64,000 bases of DNA from Bacteroidia bacterium (GTDB lineage Bacteria; Bacteroidota; Bacteroidia; Palsa-965): the NCBI GenBank assembly GCA_023151315.1, contig JAKLJE010000002.1, positions 1 to 64,000 of the forward strand. Direction: 5' to 3'. Every line of letters begins with the position of its first letter. The first letter of the stretch is position 1. Below are positions 15,567 to 25,222 of this stretch, piece by piece. The position numbers and the translations under genes were made by a program. A model generated the notes under the pieces. It was not told the origin of the DNA. It searched no databases and saw nothing but the letters and a program-made list of their open reading frames with translations.

Positions 15567-16781
15567 ATGAGAAAGTTCGCCGTATTACTTCTGACGCAAT
15601 TCGTAATCACACTTACAATTATTGCTCAGCCGCATCGCGAGTTTTTAGTTACAGTCGATTATTCGCCTTTCACCTATTCTCGTCTGGATAGTATTCCCGG
15701 AGTTTACTGGGTTCAGGACGGTTCGGCATACGATGAAAACAGCAAGAGATTTTTCTTTCAGGGAACAGACATCAACCAAAGCCTTCCGAATACGCTTTAT
15801 GTGCTTGATGCAAATACGGGTAATGTAATTACGCAGAATCTGCTTGGCGCAAATCTCGGTCCGGGTTATCGCATAGCATGCATGCAATACGATAAGTCGG
15901 TTGACACCTTGTACTGTCTGGCTTTTGCCGGAACTTCTTTTTCGTTCGGATGGATTGATCCTTTGACAGGTTTCGTCACAATTCGATCCGCTCTTCCAAT
16001 GATAACAGGCTACGCAGTCGGAATTTCAGCGATAGATGTGAATCATCATTATTTATTTGCAGAATGTGTGACGTCAAACGGTATAGAACTGTTCGCTTTT
16101 CATACAATGACCGGAACAGTTGCCCACCGGAATCCGGTTTCTACTATAGCTTATCTGGAATACGACAATACAAATAACCATTTGTACGGTATTGGCGCGC
16201 CCGGACAACTCGACTCCATTGATTACACTACCGGCACGCTGTATCCGATTGGCAGCGTTACGCAACTAGGTTTATATCAATCCGGAATTTCAGCCATTAA
16301 CGAAACGACCCAGGAATTCATTTTCGCAGCATTGTGTTCGTCCAATGCAACTGACAGTTTGTTTGTGCTGAACATGCAAACCGGAGCACTCATCAACAGA
16401 TACGATTATAATTATGCGAATGGTGCGAATCCTGCGTTGGAGAATATTGTCTTCTATAGAATGGATCAGCAAACTCAGATATTATACGCTTTGAATTGGG
16501 GTATTGATTCCGGTCATGTGAATCCGGATAATGTGCAGGAAATAGATCGCCCATTAATAAATGTTTATCCGAATCCTGCTTCGGACCAAATCACCATTGC
16601 AGAAGCAGGTGCGTACGACTTTATAAATATTTACGATGTTAATGGAAAGCTGATATTCGTAATTCAGACGCAGCAACGCACCGCATTTGATGTAAGCTTT
16701 CTTGCTTCCGGACAATATACATTGGAACTTGTTTCTCAAAATCACAGGACGGGGCACACAAAACTTGTGGTAACCCGCTGA
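15567..16781 (+). CDS. Secreted T9SS cargo protein, beta-propeller-like repeats
   Basis: 404 residues. Signal peptide (MRKFAVLLLTQFVITLTIIAQ). The body has repeated blocks of the form LYVLDANTGNVI, GWIDPLTGFV, FAFHTMTGTV, DSIDYTTGTLY and FVLNMQTGALI at ~50-residue spacing, typical of beta-propeller blades. The C-terminus begins VYPNPASDQ and is a T9SS type A sorting domain. No catalytic residues can be named, so a binding or structural role outside the cell is likely. It stands alone, with its own promoter. Confidence 0.8.
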   Translation: MRKFAVLLLTQFVITLTIIAQPHREFLVTVDYSPFTYSRLDSIPGVYWVQDGSAYDENSKRFFFQGTDINQSLPNTLYVLDANTGNVITQNLLGANLGPGYRIACMQYDKSVDTLYCLAFAGTSFSFGWIDPLTGFVTIRSALPMITGYAVGISAIDVNHHYLFAECVTSNGIELFAFHTMTGTVAHRNPVSTIAYLEYDNTNNHLYGIGAPGQLDSIDYTTGTLYPIGSVTQLGLYQSGISAINETTQEFIFAALCSSNATDSLFVLNMQTGALINRYDYNYANGANPALENIVFYRMDQQTQILYALNWGIDSGHVNPDNVQEIDRPLINVYPNPASDQITIAEAGAYDFINIYDVNGKLIFVIQTQQRTAFDVSFLASGQYTLELVSQNHRTGHTKLVVTR

Positions 16782-16800
16782 TCTGTGTTGAAAGTCCGTA

Positions 16801-16829
16801 TTGTTTTTAATTTCAATTTCGTAGTTTCA
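16801..16829 (+). promoter_or_regulatory. Candidate promoter TTG-N18-TAGTTTCA for the gene at 16834
   Basis: TTG at 16801 and TAGTTTCA at 16822-16829 (six of eight matches) lie just before the ATG. It is weaker than the other elements. Confidence 0.35.
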
Positions 16830-16833
16830 CCTC

Positions 16834-18822
16834 ATGGCAAAGAAGCCGGAGAAGAAACAAACGGTTGTTGAGCATTCCTGGTTCAACACAGAACGCAAAA
16901 CAGCGGCATTACTCGCACTCATTGCTTTCGTATTATACGCCAGAACTTTCGGGTTCGGTTATGCTCTCGATGACATTGCTGTTGTTCAGGCGAATAAATA
17001 TGTACAGGACGGATTCGGCGGATTCGGGAAAATACTTTCCACGTTTTATTGGAATGGTTTCGAATCGTTCTCGACTCAGAACAGCGGAATTTTCCGACCT
17101 GTTTCATTGTTATTATTCGCAACGGAATGGCAGATTTTCGGAAATAGCCCCGGTGTGTTTCATTTTGTAAACGTGTTGCTTTATGCGTTATGCTCATTTC
17201 AATTGTTCCTGCTGCTGAATTCATTGTTCGGCAAGGAGAAACGTGCTCTTGCCTTCGGGGTCGTTCTTCTATGGACAGTGTTGCCCGTACATACTGAAGT
17301 AGCTGCAAACATCAAAAGTGCGGATGAAATCCTGGCGCTCCTTTTTTCAGTGTTAAGTATGCGATACCTGCTCCGCTGGAATGATACAGGCAAATTCAGC
17401 TATGTTTTCTTTTCGGCAGGGTACATGTTTCTGGCCATGTTATCGAAGGAAGGCGCTGCATTAATTTTACCGATTGCATTTATTATGATGATGTTGTTTC
17501 GAAACCACAACATCAAATCGTTGTTACGACCGGCAATGATTTTTGCTGCGGTTTCGATTGTGTGGTTGGTGTGGCATCAGGCTGTGATAATGTCTGCAGA
17601 AGGCACACGCGTGGAGTATGATTACCGACACAACGCATTGCTGAGTAACGATTCATGGATAATTCAGAAAGCAACAGCACTTGGAATGCAAACGCTGTAT
17701 TGGATCAAAGCTTTAGTTGGTTATCCGCTATCTTACAATTACTCATTCAATCAGATTCCGATTGATGGATTCTCCGGCATTAATTTCTGGATTGCATTGG
17801 TTGGATTGATCGCGAGTGTCTACGCTGTTGTGAAATATTTCAGAACGCAGCCCGTATTGGTCTTCGGCATTTGTTTTTATTGGATTTCCTTTGCAATGAC
17901 ATCCAATATATTCTTCAGCATCGGTGATATTTTCGCTGAACGTTTTCTGTTTGTGCCTTCCGTTGGATTCGTGCTGATCATTGCATGGTTTATAAATCGC
18001 TTTCTTAATAAAGAGAATGCCGACAATTACACCAACTCTGCGAATAAAGTAATTTATGTGATGTGTTTGATTTATGCGGGGCTCGCATTTAACCGCGCAG
18101 GTGATTGGAAGGATCAGGAAACTTTATTTCTGGCTGATGTTGAACACGCCCCCCAAAGCGCACGTGTACACACGAACGCAGGAACAATTTACCTTAACGC
18201 GGCCGTCGCGTCCAAAGACGAAGTTGAAAGAAAGGAACTTTGGAATCAGGCGTACACCGAATACAAATCCGCCGCTGATATTGACTCAACGGATTTTCAG
18301 GCTTATCAGGCACTGGGACAGATCTGTTATCATCTCGGCGATTACAAAGCATCCGTAATGTGGTCGCGCAAATGTATTGCCGCACGTTTTAAATTAAGTC
18401 CTGAAGCCGCTGAAGATGTGATCACTTTGTCTAATCTGGGTGATGCGTATCGCAAACTCGAAATGTATGACAGTGCTGTGGCGGTTTACAGCAGAGCTTT
18501 GCGAATTGCACCTTCATCTGAATTATCTATCAAAGCGGGCGATATGCATTTGCTGAGGAAGGATACTGCTGCTGCTTTAGCGGTTTTTGAAAATTCAGTG
18601 AAACAGGATTCACTTCATGCTGCTTCATGGGATAAGCTCGCAAACCTGAAAGGAATGCGGGGTGATTTTGCAGGATCAACAGATGCGTTTCTGCACCTAA
18701 GCAGACTTAATCCGGCAGACCTCAGGCCATGGCAGATGATCTTCACAAACGCTAAAATGACGGGTGATTCGCTGATGATGAAACGTGCGACTGAAGAATA
18801 TATCAAGCGCGGCGGTAAATAA
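16834..18822 (+). CDS. Multi-spanning membrane protein with C-terminal TPRs (TMTC/GT-C-like)
   Basis: 662 residues. A cytoplasmic basic start is followed by about 10-11 hydrophobic segments (residues ~20-430). After the first lies an acidic loop (YALDDIAVV, an aspartate pair), then SGIFRPVSLLLFATEW, as in polyprenol-dependent GT-C/TMTC transferases. From ~445 to the end there are TPR units (AYQALGQICYHLGDYKASV, SNLGDAYRKLEMYDSAVAVY). The architecture matches Bacteroidota TMTC-like proteins, which may be O-mannosyl-type transferases, but donor and acceptor are unknown. It has its own weak promoter and no clear operon partner. Confidence 0.8.
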   Translation: MAKKPEKKQTVVEHSWFNTERKTAALLALIAFVLYARTFGFGYALDDIAVVQANKYVQDGFGGFGKILSTFYWNGFESFSTQNSGIFRPVSLLLFATEWQIFGNSPGVFHFVNVLLYALCSFQLFLLLNSLFGKEKRALAFGVVLLWTVLPVHTEVAANIKSADEILALLFSVLSMRYLLRWNDTGKFSYVFFSAGYMFLAMLSKEGAALILPIAFIMMMLFRNHNIKSLLRPAMIFAAVSIVWLVWHQAVIMSAEGTRVEYDYRHNALLSNDSWIIQKATALGMQTLYWIKALVGYPLSYNYSFNQIPIDGFSGINFWIALVGLIASVYAVVKYFRTQPVLVFGICFYWISFAMTSNIFFSIGDIFAERFLFVPSVGFVLIIAWFINRFLNKENADNYTNSANKVIYVMCLIYAGLAFNRAGDWKDQETLFLADVEHAPQSARVHTNAGTIYLNAAVASKDEVERKELWNQAYTEYKSAADIDSTDFQAYQALGQICYHLGDYKASVMWSRKCIAARFKLSPEAAEDVITLSNLGDAYRKLEMYDSAVAVYSRALRIAPSSELSIKAGDMHLLRKDTAAALAVFENSVKQDSLHAASWDKLANLKGMRGDFAGSTDAFLHLSRLNPADLRPWQMIFTNAKMTGDSLMMKRATEEYIKRGGK

Positions 18823-18901
18823 ATTCTGCACCGCCTGCCATCGCATTTTACCGTTAAGATATTCAGCGATAATTATCAGTTTTCACGGCGAATGAATTAT
18901 G

Positions 18902-18909
18902 TACATTTG
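18902..18909 (+). promoter_or_regulatory. -7 element TACATTTG for the M2 peptidase
   Basis: Exact TAnnTTTG match, 18 bp before the ATG at 18928. It overlaps the longer frame that opens at 18892 and so rules that start out. Confidence 0.6.
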
Positions 18910-18927
18910 CCTCACAATTTTCCGAAC

Positions 18928-20769
18928 ATGAAAAACAAGGTATTATTCGTAGTGGCCATCGCTGCCGGGACAGCATTTTCGCTGGTGAATTGCGGCGATA
19001 ATCACGCAACGAGCACAGGAAATCTGAGCGCAGAAGTGGATTCTTTTCTTGTAAGTTATAATAACAAGTACAAGGAATTGTCTGCAATCACCAATGAGGC
19101 TCAGTGGAAATTACTTACGCATATGGAAGAAGGCGATACGGTTTCTTCAAAGAATGCTGAGAACGCACAAAAGCTTTATGCTGATTTTACTGGAAGCGTT
19201 GACAACATTGAAAAGGCAAAAGCTTTTCTCGCAAAGAAAGACAGCTTGACTCCGATTCAGGTAGAACAGTTGGAGCACATCATGTATTTCGCAGGTGCTA
19301 ATCCGATGACGGATTCTGTAACCGTGAAAGAAAAGATCGCTGCAGAAACTGACGCAACGAAGAAACTATACGAGTTCAAATACATGCTTGGTGGCAAAGA
19401 AGTTACCAAGAATGATATTGATAAAGTTCTTCGTGATGAAAACGACGTGAACAAACGTCTCGATGCATGGAACACCGCGAAAAGTGTTGGCGACAGTCTG
19501 CACAATCCGTTGGCAAACCTCCGTATGCTGCGTAACCGTGTAGTGCAAGGACTGAATTATTCAGATTATTTCACGTATCAGGTAGCAGATTACGGAATGA
19601 ATGCAGATGAGATGATCACGTTGCTTCGTCAGATCAACGATGAAATCTATCCGCTGTATCGTGAGTTGCACACATGGGCGCGTTATGAACTCGCGAAGAA
19701 GTATGGAGTTTCTGAAGTTCCTGATTACTTGCCTGCACATTGGTTGCCGAATCAGTGGGGACAGGATTGGAGTGATATCGTTAGCGTTGAAGGCTTTGAT
19801 CTGGATAAAATCATCGAAGAGAAAAAGTACGATAGCATGTGGGTTGTACAGCAGGCGGAACGTTATTATGTAAGCATGGGCTTTGCGCCGCTTCCGAAAA
19901 CGTTCTACGATAAATCGGATTTGTTCCCGCTTCCTGTAACGGCAAAGTACAAGAAGAACAACCACGCTTCTGCATGGCACATGGATCTTGACAATGACGT
20001 TCGTTCGTTGATGAGCGTGCAGCCGAATGCGCGTTGGTACGAAACCACTCACCACGAACTCGGACATATTTACTACTACATGCAATACAGCAATCCGAAT
20101 GTACCGTACATACTGCGTGAAGGTGCTAATCGCGCTTATCACGAAGCACTCGGTACAATGTTTGGCATGGCTGCAATGCAGAAACCTTTTCTGGAAGGAC
20201 TCGGTTTGGTTGACGCTTCATTGAAGATTGATACTACTCAGCAATTGCTCAAAGAAGCTTTGCGTTATATCGTTGCGTTGAACTGGCAGGCAGGAACAAT
20301 GAGTGAGTTTGAATACGAACTCTATGCCAAGAACCTTCCTGAAAATGAGTTTAACAAACGCTGGTGGGAAATTGTGAAACGTGAACAAGGCATTGTTCCT
20401 CCTATGGAGCGCGATGAAACACATTGCGATGCTGCGACAAAAACGCACATCATTGATGATCCGGCTCAGTACTATGATTATGCTTTGTCTTCTGTACTGA
20501 TGTTCCAGTTCCACGATTACATTTCAAAGAACATTCTGAAGCAGGATCCGCGTTTCACCAATTATTACGGTAATAAGGAAATCGGGAATTTCATTGGCGG
20601 AATGATGGCCGTGGGAGGTGTTGGCGACTGGAGAGCTTTGCTCAAAGAAAAAACCGGACAGGAAATGACAGCAAAACCAATGCTGGATTATTTCTCTCCA
20701 CTGATGAGTTGGCTGAAAAAGCAGAATGAAGGAAGAAAGTACACGCTTCCTGAAAAGCGCGCTCACTAA
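18928..20769 (+). CDS. M2 family (ACE-like) peptidyl-dipeptidase, lipoprotein
   Basis: 613 residues. A lipoprotein signal ends at the lipobox LVNC (Cys near residue 21). The M2 core carries HHELGH at residues ~375-380 and the downstream EGANRAYHEALG, which supplies the third zinc ligand as in angiotensin-converting enzyme. Family members remove C-terminal dipeptides from short peptides. The signal places it in the periplasm or outer surface, probably for peptide scavenging. The start at 18928 is set by the promoter at 18902-18909. Single gene with a strong terminator. Confidence 0.92.
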   Translation: MKNKVLFVVAIAAGTAFSLVNCGDNHATSTGNLSAEVDSFLVSYNNKYKELSAITNEAQWKLLTHMEEGDTVSSKNAENAQKLYADFTGSVDNIEKAKAFLAKKDSLTPIQVEQLEHIMYFAGANPMTDSVTVKEKIAAETDATKKLYEFKYMLGGKEVTKNDIDKVLRDENDVNKRLDAWNTAKSVGDSLHNPLANLRMLRNRVVQGLNYSDYFTYQVADYGMNADEMITLLRQINDEIYPLYRELHTWARYELAKKYGVSEVPDYLPAHWLPNQWGQDWSDIVSVEGFDLDKIIEEKKYDSMWVVQQAERYYVSMGFAPLPKTFYDKSDLFPLPVTAKYKKNNHASAWHMDLDNDVRSLMSVQPNARWYETTHHELGHIYYYMQYSNPNVPYILREGANRAYHEALGTMFGMAAMQKPFLEGLGLVDASLKIDTTQQLLKEALRYIVALNWQAGTMSEFEYELYAKNLPENEFNKRWWEIVKREQGIVPPMERDETHCDAATKTHIIDDPAQYYDYALSSVLMFQFHDYISKNILKQDPRFTNYYGNKEIGNFIGGMMAVGGVGDWRALLKEKTGQEMTAKPMLDYFSPLMSWLKKQNEGRKYTLPEKRAH

Positions 20770-20791
20770 GAATTGTTTTTCATTGTATAAG

Positions 20792-20823
20792 AAAGGCGTT
20801 GCATTGTGCAGCGCCTTTTTTTT
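20792..20823 (+). terminator. Intrinsic terminator of the M2 peptidase gene
   Basis: An 11-bp stem (AAAGGCGTTGC / GCAGCGCCTTT, one G-T pair) with a 5-nt loop, followed by a run of T. Confidence 0.9.
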
Positions 20824-20888
20824 GTATGCATTTGAGCCGTTTTTCAGGTAACAGGATATTCATCATTTTTTTAATGCGTGGAATGTCC

Positions 20889-20896
20889 TAGCTTGC
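20889..20896 (+). promoter_or_regulatory. Weak -7 element TAGCTTGC for the lipoprotein gene at 20916
   Basis: Six of eight matches to TAnnTTTG, at 20 bp from the ATG. Confidence 0.3.
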
Positions 20897-20915
20897 TGAA
20901 CCTAAAACCTGAACC

Positions 20916-21566
20916 ATGAAAAAACTGATGATCACTGCAGCGGTATTTGCTACTGCTTTTACATTGAACTCCTGCGGAGGAAAAACAGAAGAACTGAAAG
21001 AAGAAGAAGTTGCCAAACCTTCCAATCCTTTGGAAGCGTTAGCGAATATGTCGGAAGAGACCAATGAAGCACAGGCTGCCGCAGACAAGAAAATGGCAGA
21101 GCGTCGTGCCAAAGGCGATACACTTGCTATGCCTTATGAAGAACTGATGAAATATCTTCCGGAAAGCATCGACGGATACAAACGCCAGGAACCTGATGGA
21201 GAATCTGTAAACATGACAGGAATGAGTTTCTCTTCAGCTAACGTTGATTTTGAAAATGAAAAGGGCGAACGTATTAGTGTGAAAATTGTTGATTACAATC
21301 AGGCTTATGGGTTGTACACAACTGCAACAGCAATGTGGGCATTGGGAATGAGTGTTGATTCTCCTGAAGAGAAAGCACAAGGCATAAAGTTTGAAGATGA
21401 CATTGCAGGATGGGAAAGTTTCCGCAAGAAATCCGGGGATGCTACTGTTACTCTTGGGGTGGGTTATCGCTTCTGGGTGGAAGTTCAGGCTGACAATCAG
21501 AAAGATTGTGAGAACGTGAAAAACATTGCGAAGAAAGTAGATCTGAAGAAGTTGGCAGCGATGTAA
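20916..21566 (+). CDS. Predicted lipoprotein, function unknown
   Basis: 216 residues. The signal ends at lipobox LNSC (Cys 20). An acidic, Lys/Glu-rich region (~24-75) precedes a globular part (~80-216) with YLPESIDGYKRQ and a regular alternation of hydrophobic residues. The family is not recognised; related Bacteroidota lipoproteins of similar layout have no assigned function. It is a single gene, bounded by terminators on both sides. Confidence 0.75.
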   Translation: MKKLMITAAVFATAFTLNSCGGKTEELKEEEVAKPSNPLEALANMSEETNEAQAAADKKMAERRAKGDTLAMPYEELMKYLPESIDGYKRQEPDGESVNMTGMSFSSANVDFENEKGERISVKIVDYNQAYGLYTTATAMWALGMSVDSPEEKAQGIKFEDDIAGWESFRKKSGDATVTLGVGYRFWVEVQADNQKDCENVKNIAKKVDLKKLAAM

Positions 21567-21585
21567 TTCTGATTAAATCTAATTG

Positions 21586-21617
21586 ATCCGCTCCTGAAAA
21601 GGGGCGGATTTTTTTAT
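21586..21617 (+). terminator. Intrinsic terminator of the lipoprotein gene
   Basis: ATCCGCTCC / GGGGCGGAT (9 bp, one G-T pair) with loop TGAAAA, then seven T. Confidence 0.9.
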
Positions 21618-21666
21618 TCCTGTAGAAACTATGCCACAGGAATTCAAAATCTGATTAACTTCAGTC

Positions 21667-21694
21667 TGTCAGAACGCTTCGGGTCCGTCTGACA
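21667..21694. promoter_or_regulatory. Inverted repeat upstream of the TPR-SpoIIE phosphatase gene
   Basis: TGTCAGA and TCTGACA are perfect 7-bp arms separated by 14 bp, ending 7 bp before the ATG at 21702. It could be a protein-binding site or an mRNA hairpin over the start. No clear TAnnTTTG element was found for this gene. Confidence 0.4.
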
Positions 21695-21701
21695 TTCCTC
21701 T

Positions 21702-23789
21702 ATGCTGCGAATTCTTTTAGCATTGATTATTTGCTTTGTCCTGCATCCTGCAAGTATGTATGCTCAGGATCGCAAGGCAGATTCATTGCGGCTTGTGCTG
21801 AAGAACAGTGGCGAGGATACGTCGCGTGTAAATACGCTGCATGAACTCAGTCGTCATTTTCTGTTTAATGATGCAGCTGAAGCGATCGGATATTGTCGTG
21901 AAGCTATAGCGCTGTCAAGGAAATTATCTTTCAAGAAAGGTGAAGCCCGTTCGCTGCAGAATATCGGTGTGGCTTATTATTACATGGATAATTATGATTC
22001 CGCGCTTTTCTACTTCAAAGCATCTTTGGTAATCAAGGAAGAGTCAGGAGATAAGAAGGGGATGGCTTCTTCATACAATAATATCGGAGCTATACAGACA
22101 GCGCACGGAGAAGACAGTGAAGGGTTGAAGAACTACATCAAAGCTTTGATGATTTATGAAGAGCTCGGAGATACTGATGGTGCAACGGCTGTGTGTTTGA
22201 ATGTTGGCAATGTGCTTGCTGAACAGTATGATCATAACGGCGCGATGAAGTATTATCGACTGGCTTTGATGTATGCTCAGAAGTCAAAGAATGAAGAGGG
22301 TGTAGCAGATGCTTATCACAACATCGGAAGTTCGCACAATGACAGTGAGCGTCGCGACAGCGCAATGTTCTATTACAAGAAAGCGTTAGCCATGTACCTG
22401 GCTCAGGGAAACAATGAACGTGTGGCGTCCGTTTATGGAATGATGGGCGAATGGTATTTTGATGCGGGGCAAAATGATTCTTCTGAATATTATCTTGGTA
22501 AATCTTATGATCTGAATCGTGAAGCAGAGAACGGAGAGGGCACGGCCATGGTATTACAGTTTCTCGGACGACTCATGTTAACTCAGGGTAAGATGAAGGA
22601 AGCTGAAACTTACCTGCTGGAAGGTTTGGCATTGTCTTCAGAATTGGGATTACGCGAGTATGAATCCAATTATTATCGTTGGCTGGCTGAATATTATGCG
22701 GCCAACAATGATCACAGTAAAGCCTTCAAATACAGTGTGCGCTACGCATCATTGAAAGATTCTCTCATTAACGAAGAAGGTGTTCGTCAGATTACGGAGA
22801 TGAAGGAGCGCTATGAGAGTGAAGCGAAACAGCGCGAGATCGAGCTTCTTCAGAAGGACAATGCGCTTCGCGCCAGTGAAGTGCATCGGCAGCAGATAAT
22901 ACTATGGGCCACAGGAGGTGGATTGGTTTTGGCTTTGTTATTGGTTATATCAATTACAAGATCTCTGCGTACAACAAGAAAGCAGAAAGAGATTATTGAA
23001 GCACAGAAGCTGGAAGTAGAGGAGAAGAATACGAGCATCATCGATTCGATCAATTACGCAAAACGAATTCAATTGGCTCTGTTGACTAAGCATGATTCCG
23101 TAACCAATGTCAGGGTTCCCGAGCACTTTGTCCTGTATCAGCCGAAAGATATCGTCAGTGGCGATTTTTACTGGAGTATACAGGTTGAGAATTATTGGTA
23201 TGTGGCCGCGGTGGATTGTACTGGTCATGGTGTGCCCGGTGCTTTCCTATCCATGCTTGGCGTTGCATTTCTCAACGAGATTGCCGCCGGTCGAAACATT
23301 TCAGCGCCTTCGGAAATGCTTGGTATGTTGCGAAGACGAATTGTTGAAGAACTGAATCACGATGTTGAAGATGATTTCGGTAAAGACGGGATGGATATTT
23401 CACTGGGTCGATTCGACCTGACATCGAAAAAACTGGATTGGGCCGGCGCAAATATTCCACTTTACATAGTCAGGAATGGCGACATCATGGAGACAGAACC
23501 TGACACGCAACCGGTTGGTTTTATGCGCGAGATGAAAAAGTTTACCTCGCACTCCATTCAATTGCAGAGCAACGACACCGTTTACTTTTTTACCGATGGA
23601 ATCATTGATCAGTTCGGAGGTGAGAAAGGCAAGAAGTTTTCTTATGCCCGTTTCCGCTCGCTGATCAGTGCCGGCGGAATTTCATCTATGAATGAAATGA
23701 AAGCGCACATCGCCAATGAAATTTCACAATGGCGCGGGAACTACGAGCAGACCGATGATATCTGCGTAATTGGTGTGAAGATCAACTGA
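21702..23789 (+). CDS. TPR sensor with C-terminal SpoIIE/PP2C serine phosphatase
   Basis: 695 residues. Signal peptide (MLRILLALIICFVLHPASMYAQ), about seven periplasmic TPR units (~25-370; SLQNIGVAYYYMDNYDSALFYF is typical), a single membrane helix (~400-422, IILWATGGGLVLALLLVISI), a short coiled coil, and a cytoplasmic SpoIIE-type PP2C domain (~440-695) with SGDFYW, DCTGHGVPGAFLSM and TDGIIDQFGG. The metal-binding aspartates are present. Such proteins relay an external signal to dephosphorylate an anti-anti-sigma factor or another target. No partner gene is adjacent. Confidence 0.9.
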   Translation: MLRILLALIICFVLHPASMYAQDRKADSLRLVLKNSGEDTSRVNTLHELSRHFLFNDAAEAIGYCREAIALSRKLSFKKGEARSLQNIGVAYYYMDNYDSALFYFKASLVIKEESGDKKGMASSYNNIGAIQTAHGEDSEGLKNYIKALMIYEELGDTDGATAVCLNVGNVLAEQYDHNGAMKYYRLALMYAQKSKNEEGVADAYHNIGSSHNDSERRDSAMFYYKKALAMYLAQGNNERVASVYGMMGEWYFDAGQNDSSEYYLGKSYDLNREAENGEGTAMVLQFLGRLMLTQGKMKEAETYLLEGLALSSELGLREYESNYYRWLAEYYAANNDHSKAFKYSVRYASLKDSLINEEGVRQITEMKERYESEAKQREIELLQKDNALRASEVHRQQIILWATGGGLVLALLLVISITRSLRTTRKQKEIIEAQKLEVEEKNTSIIDSINYAKRIQLALLTKHDSVTNVRVPEHFVLYQPKDIVSGDFYWSIQVENYWYVAAVDCTGHGVPGAFLSMLGVAFLNEIAAGRNISAPSEMLGMLRRRIVEELNHDVEDDFGKDGMDISLGRFDLTSKKLDWAGANIPLYIVRNGDIMETEPDTQPVGFMREMKKFTSHSIQLQSNDTVYFFTDGIIDQFGGEKGKKFSYARFRSLISAGGISSMNEMKAHIANEISQWRGNYEQTDDICVIGVKIN

Positions 23790-23805
23790 TACAGTTGAGA
23801 TATTA

Positions 23806-25206
23806 TTACTGTTTCTGAATTTGATGAGCAGTTCTGCCTTTTTCATCTATCACTTCAAGGATATAGTTTCCGCTTTGAAGCCATTGCAGATCTAATTGCA
23901 ATGTGTGCTGATGACAACCGCCTCCGGTCAACATTCTTCCTGAAATATCTGTTAGCGTGAAAGACAGAATTTCTGCGGAACTGCTAACCGTAATCATATC
24001 TGATGCCGGATTCGGATAAATAGAAATACGGTTTAATTGTGCAGCACTTTCGATACCGGTTAAACAATTGAAGGCCGGATTGTTTCCGCTTGCAGCGATT
24101 TCAGTGCTGAAGAAATCAGCAATGTTCTGAGAACGCAAAGTGAAATTGTCTATGGAATGACCATTGTCAAAGCAGTCATTCATATACTGATAATTGTTTA
24201 CAATATCCGCAGTGTACGTTGGCGCTCCGCTGCCCAGGCTTACAAAGTGTTGTCGAATTCCTTCGCCTCCGTAAGCACGAGGATAAAAATAGAACGTCTG
24301 ACATAAATTTGTTTGCGCAAAGCATTCCCAGCTCATTCTTCCGAGCAGTGTGCCATAGTTGTAGTTCACAACTACATCAGATCCTTGATGATAGAGATAA
24401 ACCACAGGTGTGTCATTCACTTGCTGGAGAATCGAAAGGTCAAGGAAACCTCCGTAAATGGACGCAACACCTTTTACACTTGCGTCGTAGGTGCCGATAT
24501 GTAACGTGCCGTCTATACTTCCTAAGTCCGGACGCGTTAAGTCGTTGTTAGACGGAATGCACCCGTATGTGCTCATGTCCGAATCGGGATTCGGTGCGTT
24601 GCCGATTGCAAAACAGGAAGCATGTTTTTCTGAAGCCTGATCTGTGAATGCGGTAGCCAATGCCACAAATCCTCCTGCACTTTCACCAATCAGATAAACG
24701 TTGTTGATGTCAGTTGAATCAACGGCATTCCGGCTTTTCATATAGCGGATGGCTCCTTTCGCATCCTGCATTCCGCGAAAATTAGCTCTGTAAATTTCTG
24801 CACTGTCGCAGATATATGCGCACGGATGCGCAAGTCCTGTATTGCACAAGGCATACATTGAATAGCTCGAAGCTTTGTGTGTGCCCAGACGCCAGTTGAT
24901 ATTTGCAACCACGTATCCGCGACGTGCCAACGCGCGTGACATCAAAACACAATTAATATCTTCTTTACTTCCTGCGACCCACGCTCCGCCATGAATCACA
25001 ATCGCAATCGGACGTTTGCAATTGTTGTCGCCGACAGGTTTGTAAATATCCATTTTCAAAGTGTCGGTGTTACCCGCGTAATCAATAGCAGTTCCGTAAA
25101 CAACATCTATTATGCTGTCGTATGAAAATTGCGCTACAGTGTACGGAGTCTGACTATTAGCAGCCAACGAAATGGTAATCGCGATTATTAAAAAGAACTG
25201 TTTCAT
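23806..25206 (-). CDS. Secreted alpha/beta hydrolase (esterase), T9SS cargo
   Basis: 466 residues. Signal peptide (MKQFFLIIAITISLAANSQ), then an alpha/beta hydrolase with the oxyanion motif HGGAW, nucleophile elbow GESAGG (Ser in the region of residue 190) and likely His in the RQHFVSLGS segment. The C-terminus begins IYPNPASD and is a T9SS type A sorting domain. HGG plus GESAGG is the hormone-sensitive-lipase/BD-FAE type, acting on esters such as acetylated or feruloylated sugars. It starts 16 bp downstream of the helicase stop on the same strand, so it may be transcribed with it. Substrate unknown. Confidence 0.85.
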   Translation of the reverse strand: MKQFFLIIAITISLAANSQTPYTVAQFSYDSIIDVVYGTAIDYAGNTDTLKMDIYKPVGDNNCKRPIAIVIHGGAWVAGSKEDINCVLMSRALARRGYVVANINWRLGTHKASSYSMYALCNTGLAHPCAYICDSAEIYRANFRGMQDAKGAIRYMKSRNAVDSTDINNVYLIGESAGGFVALATAFTDQASEKHASCFAIGNAPNPDSDMSTYGCIPSNNDLTRPDLGSIDGTLHIGTYDASVKGVASIYGGFLDLSILQQVNDTPVVYLYHQGSDVVVNYNYGTLLGRMSWECFAQTNLCQTFYFYPRAYGGEGIRQHFVSLGSGAPTYTADIVNNYQYMNDCFDNGHSIDNFTLRSQNIADFFSTEIAASGNNPAFNCLTGIESAAQLNRISIYPNPASDMITVSSSAEILSFTLTDISGRMLTGGGCHQHTLQLDLQWLQSGNYILEVIDEKGRTAHQIQKQ

Positions 25207-25222
25207 GGGTTTGAAAAGTTAT

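Noticed and set aside
19561-20142. 193-codon frame opposite the M2 peptidase
   Set aside because: Antisense shadow; low-complexity and no start signal.
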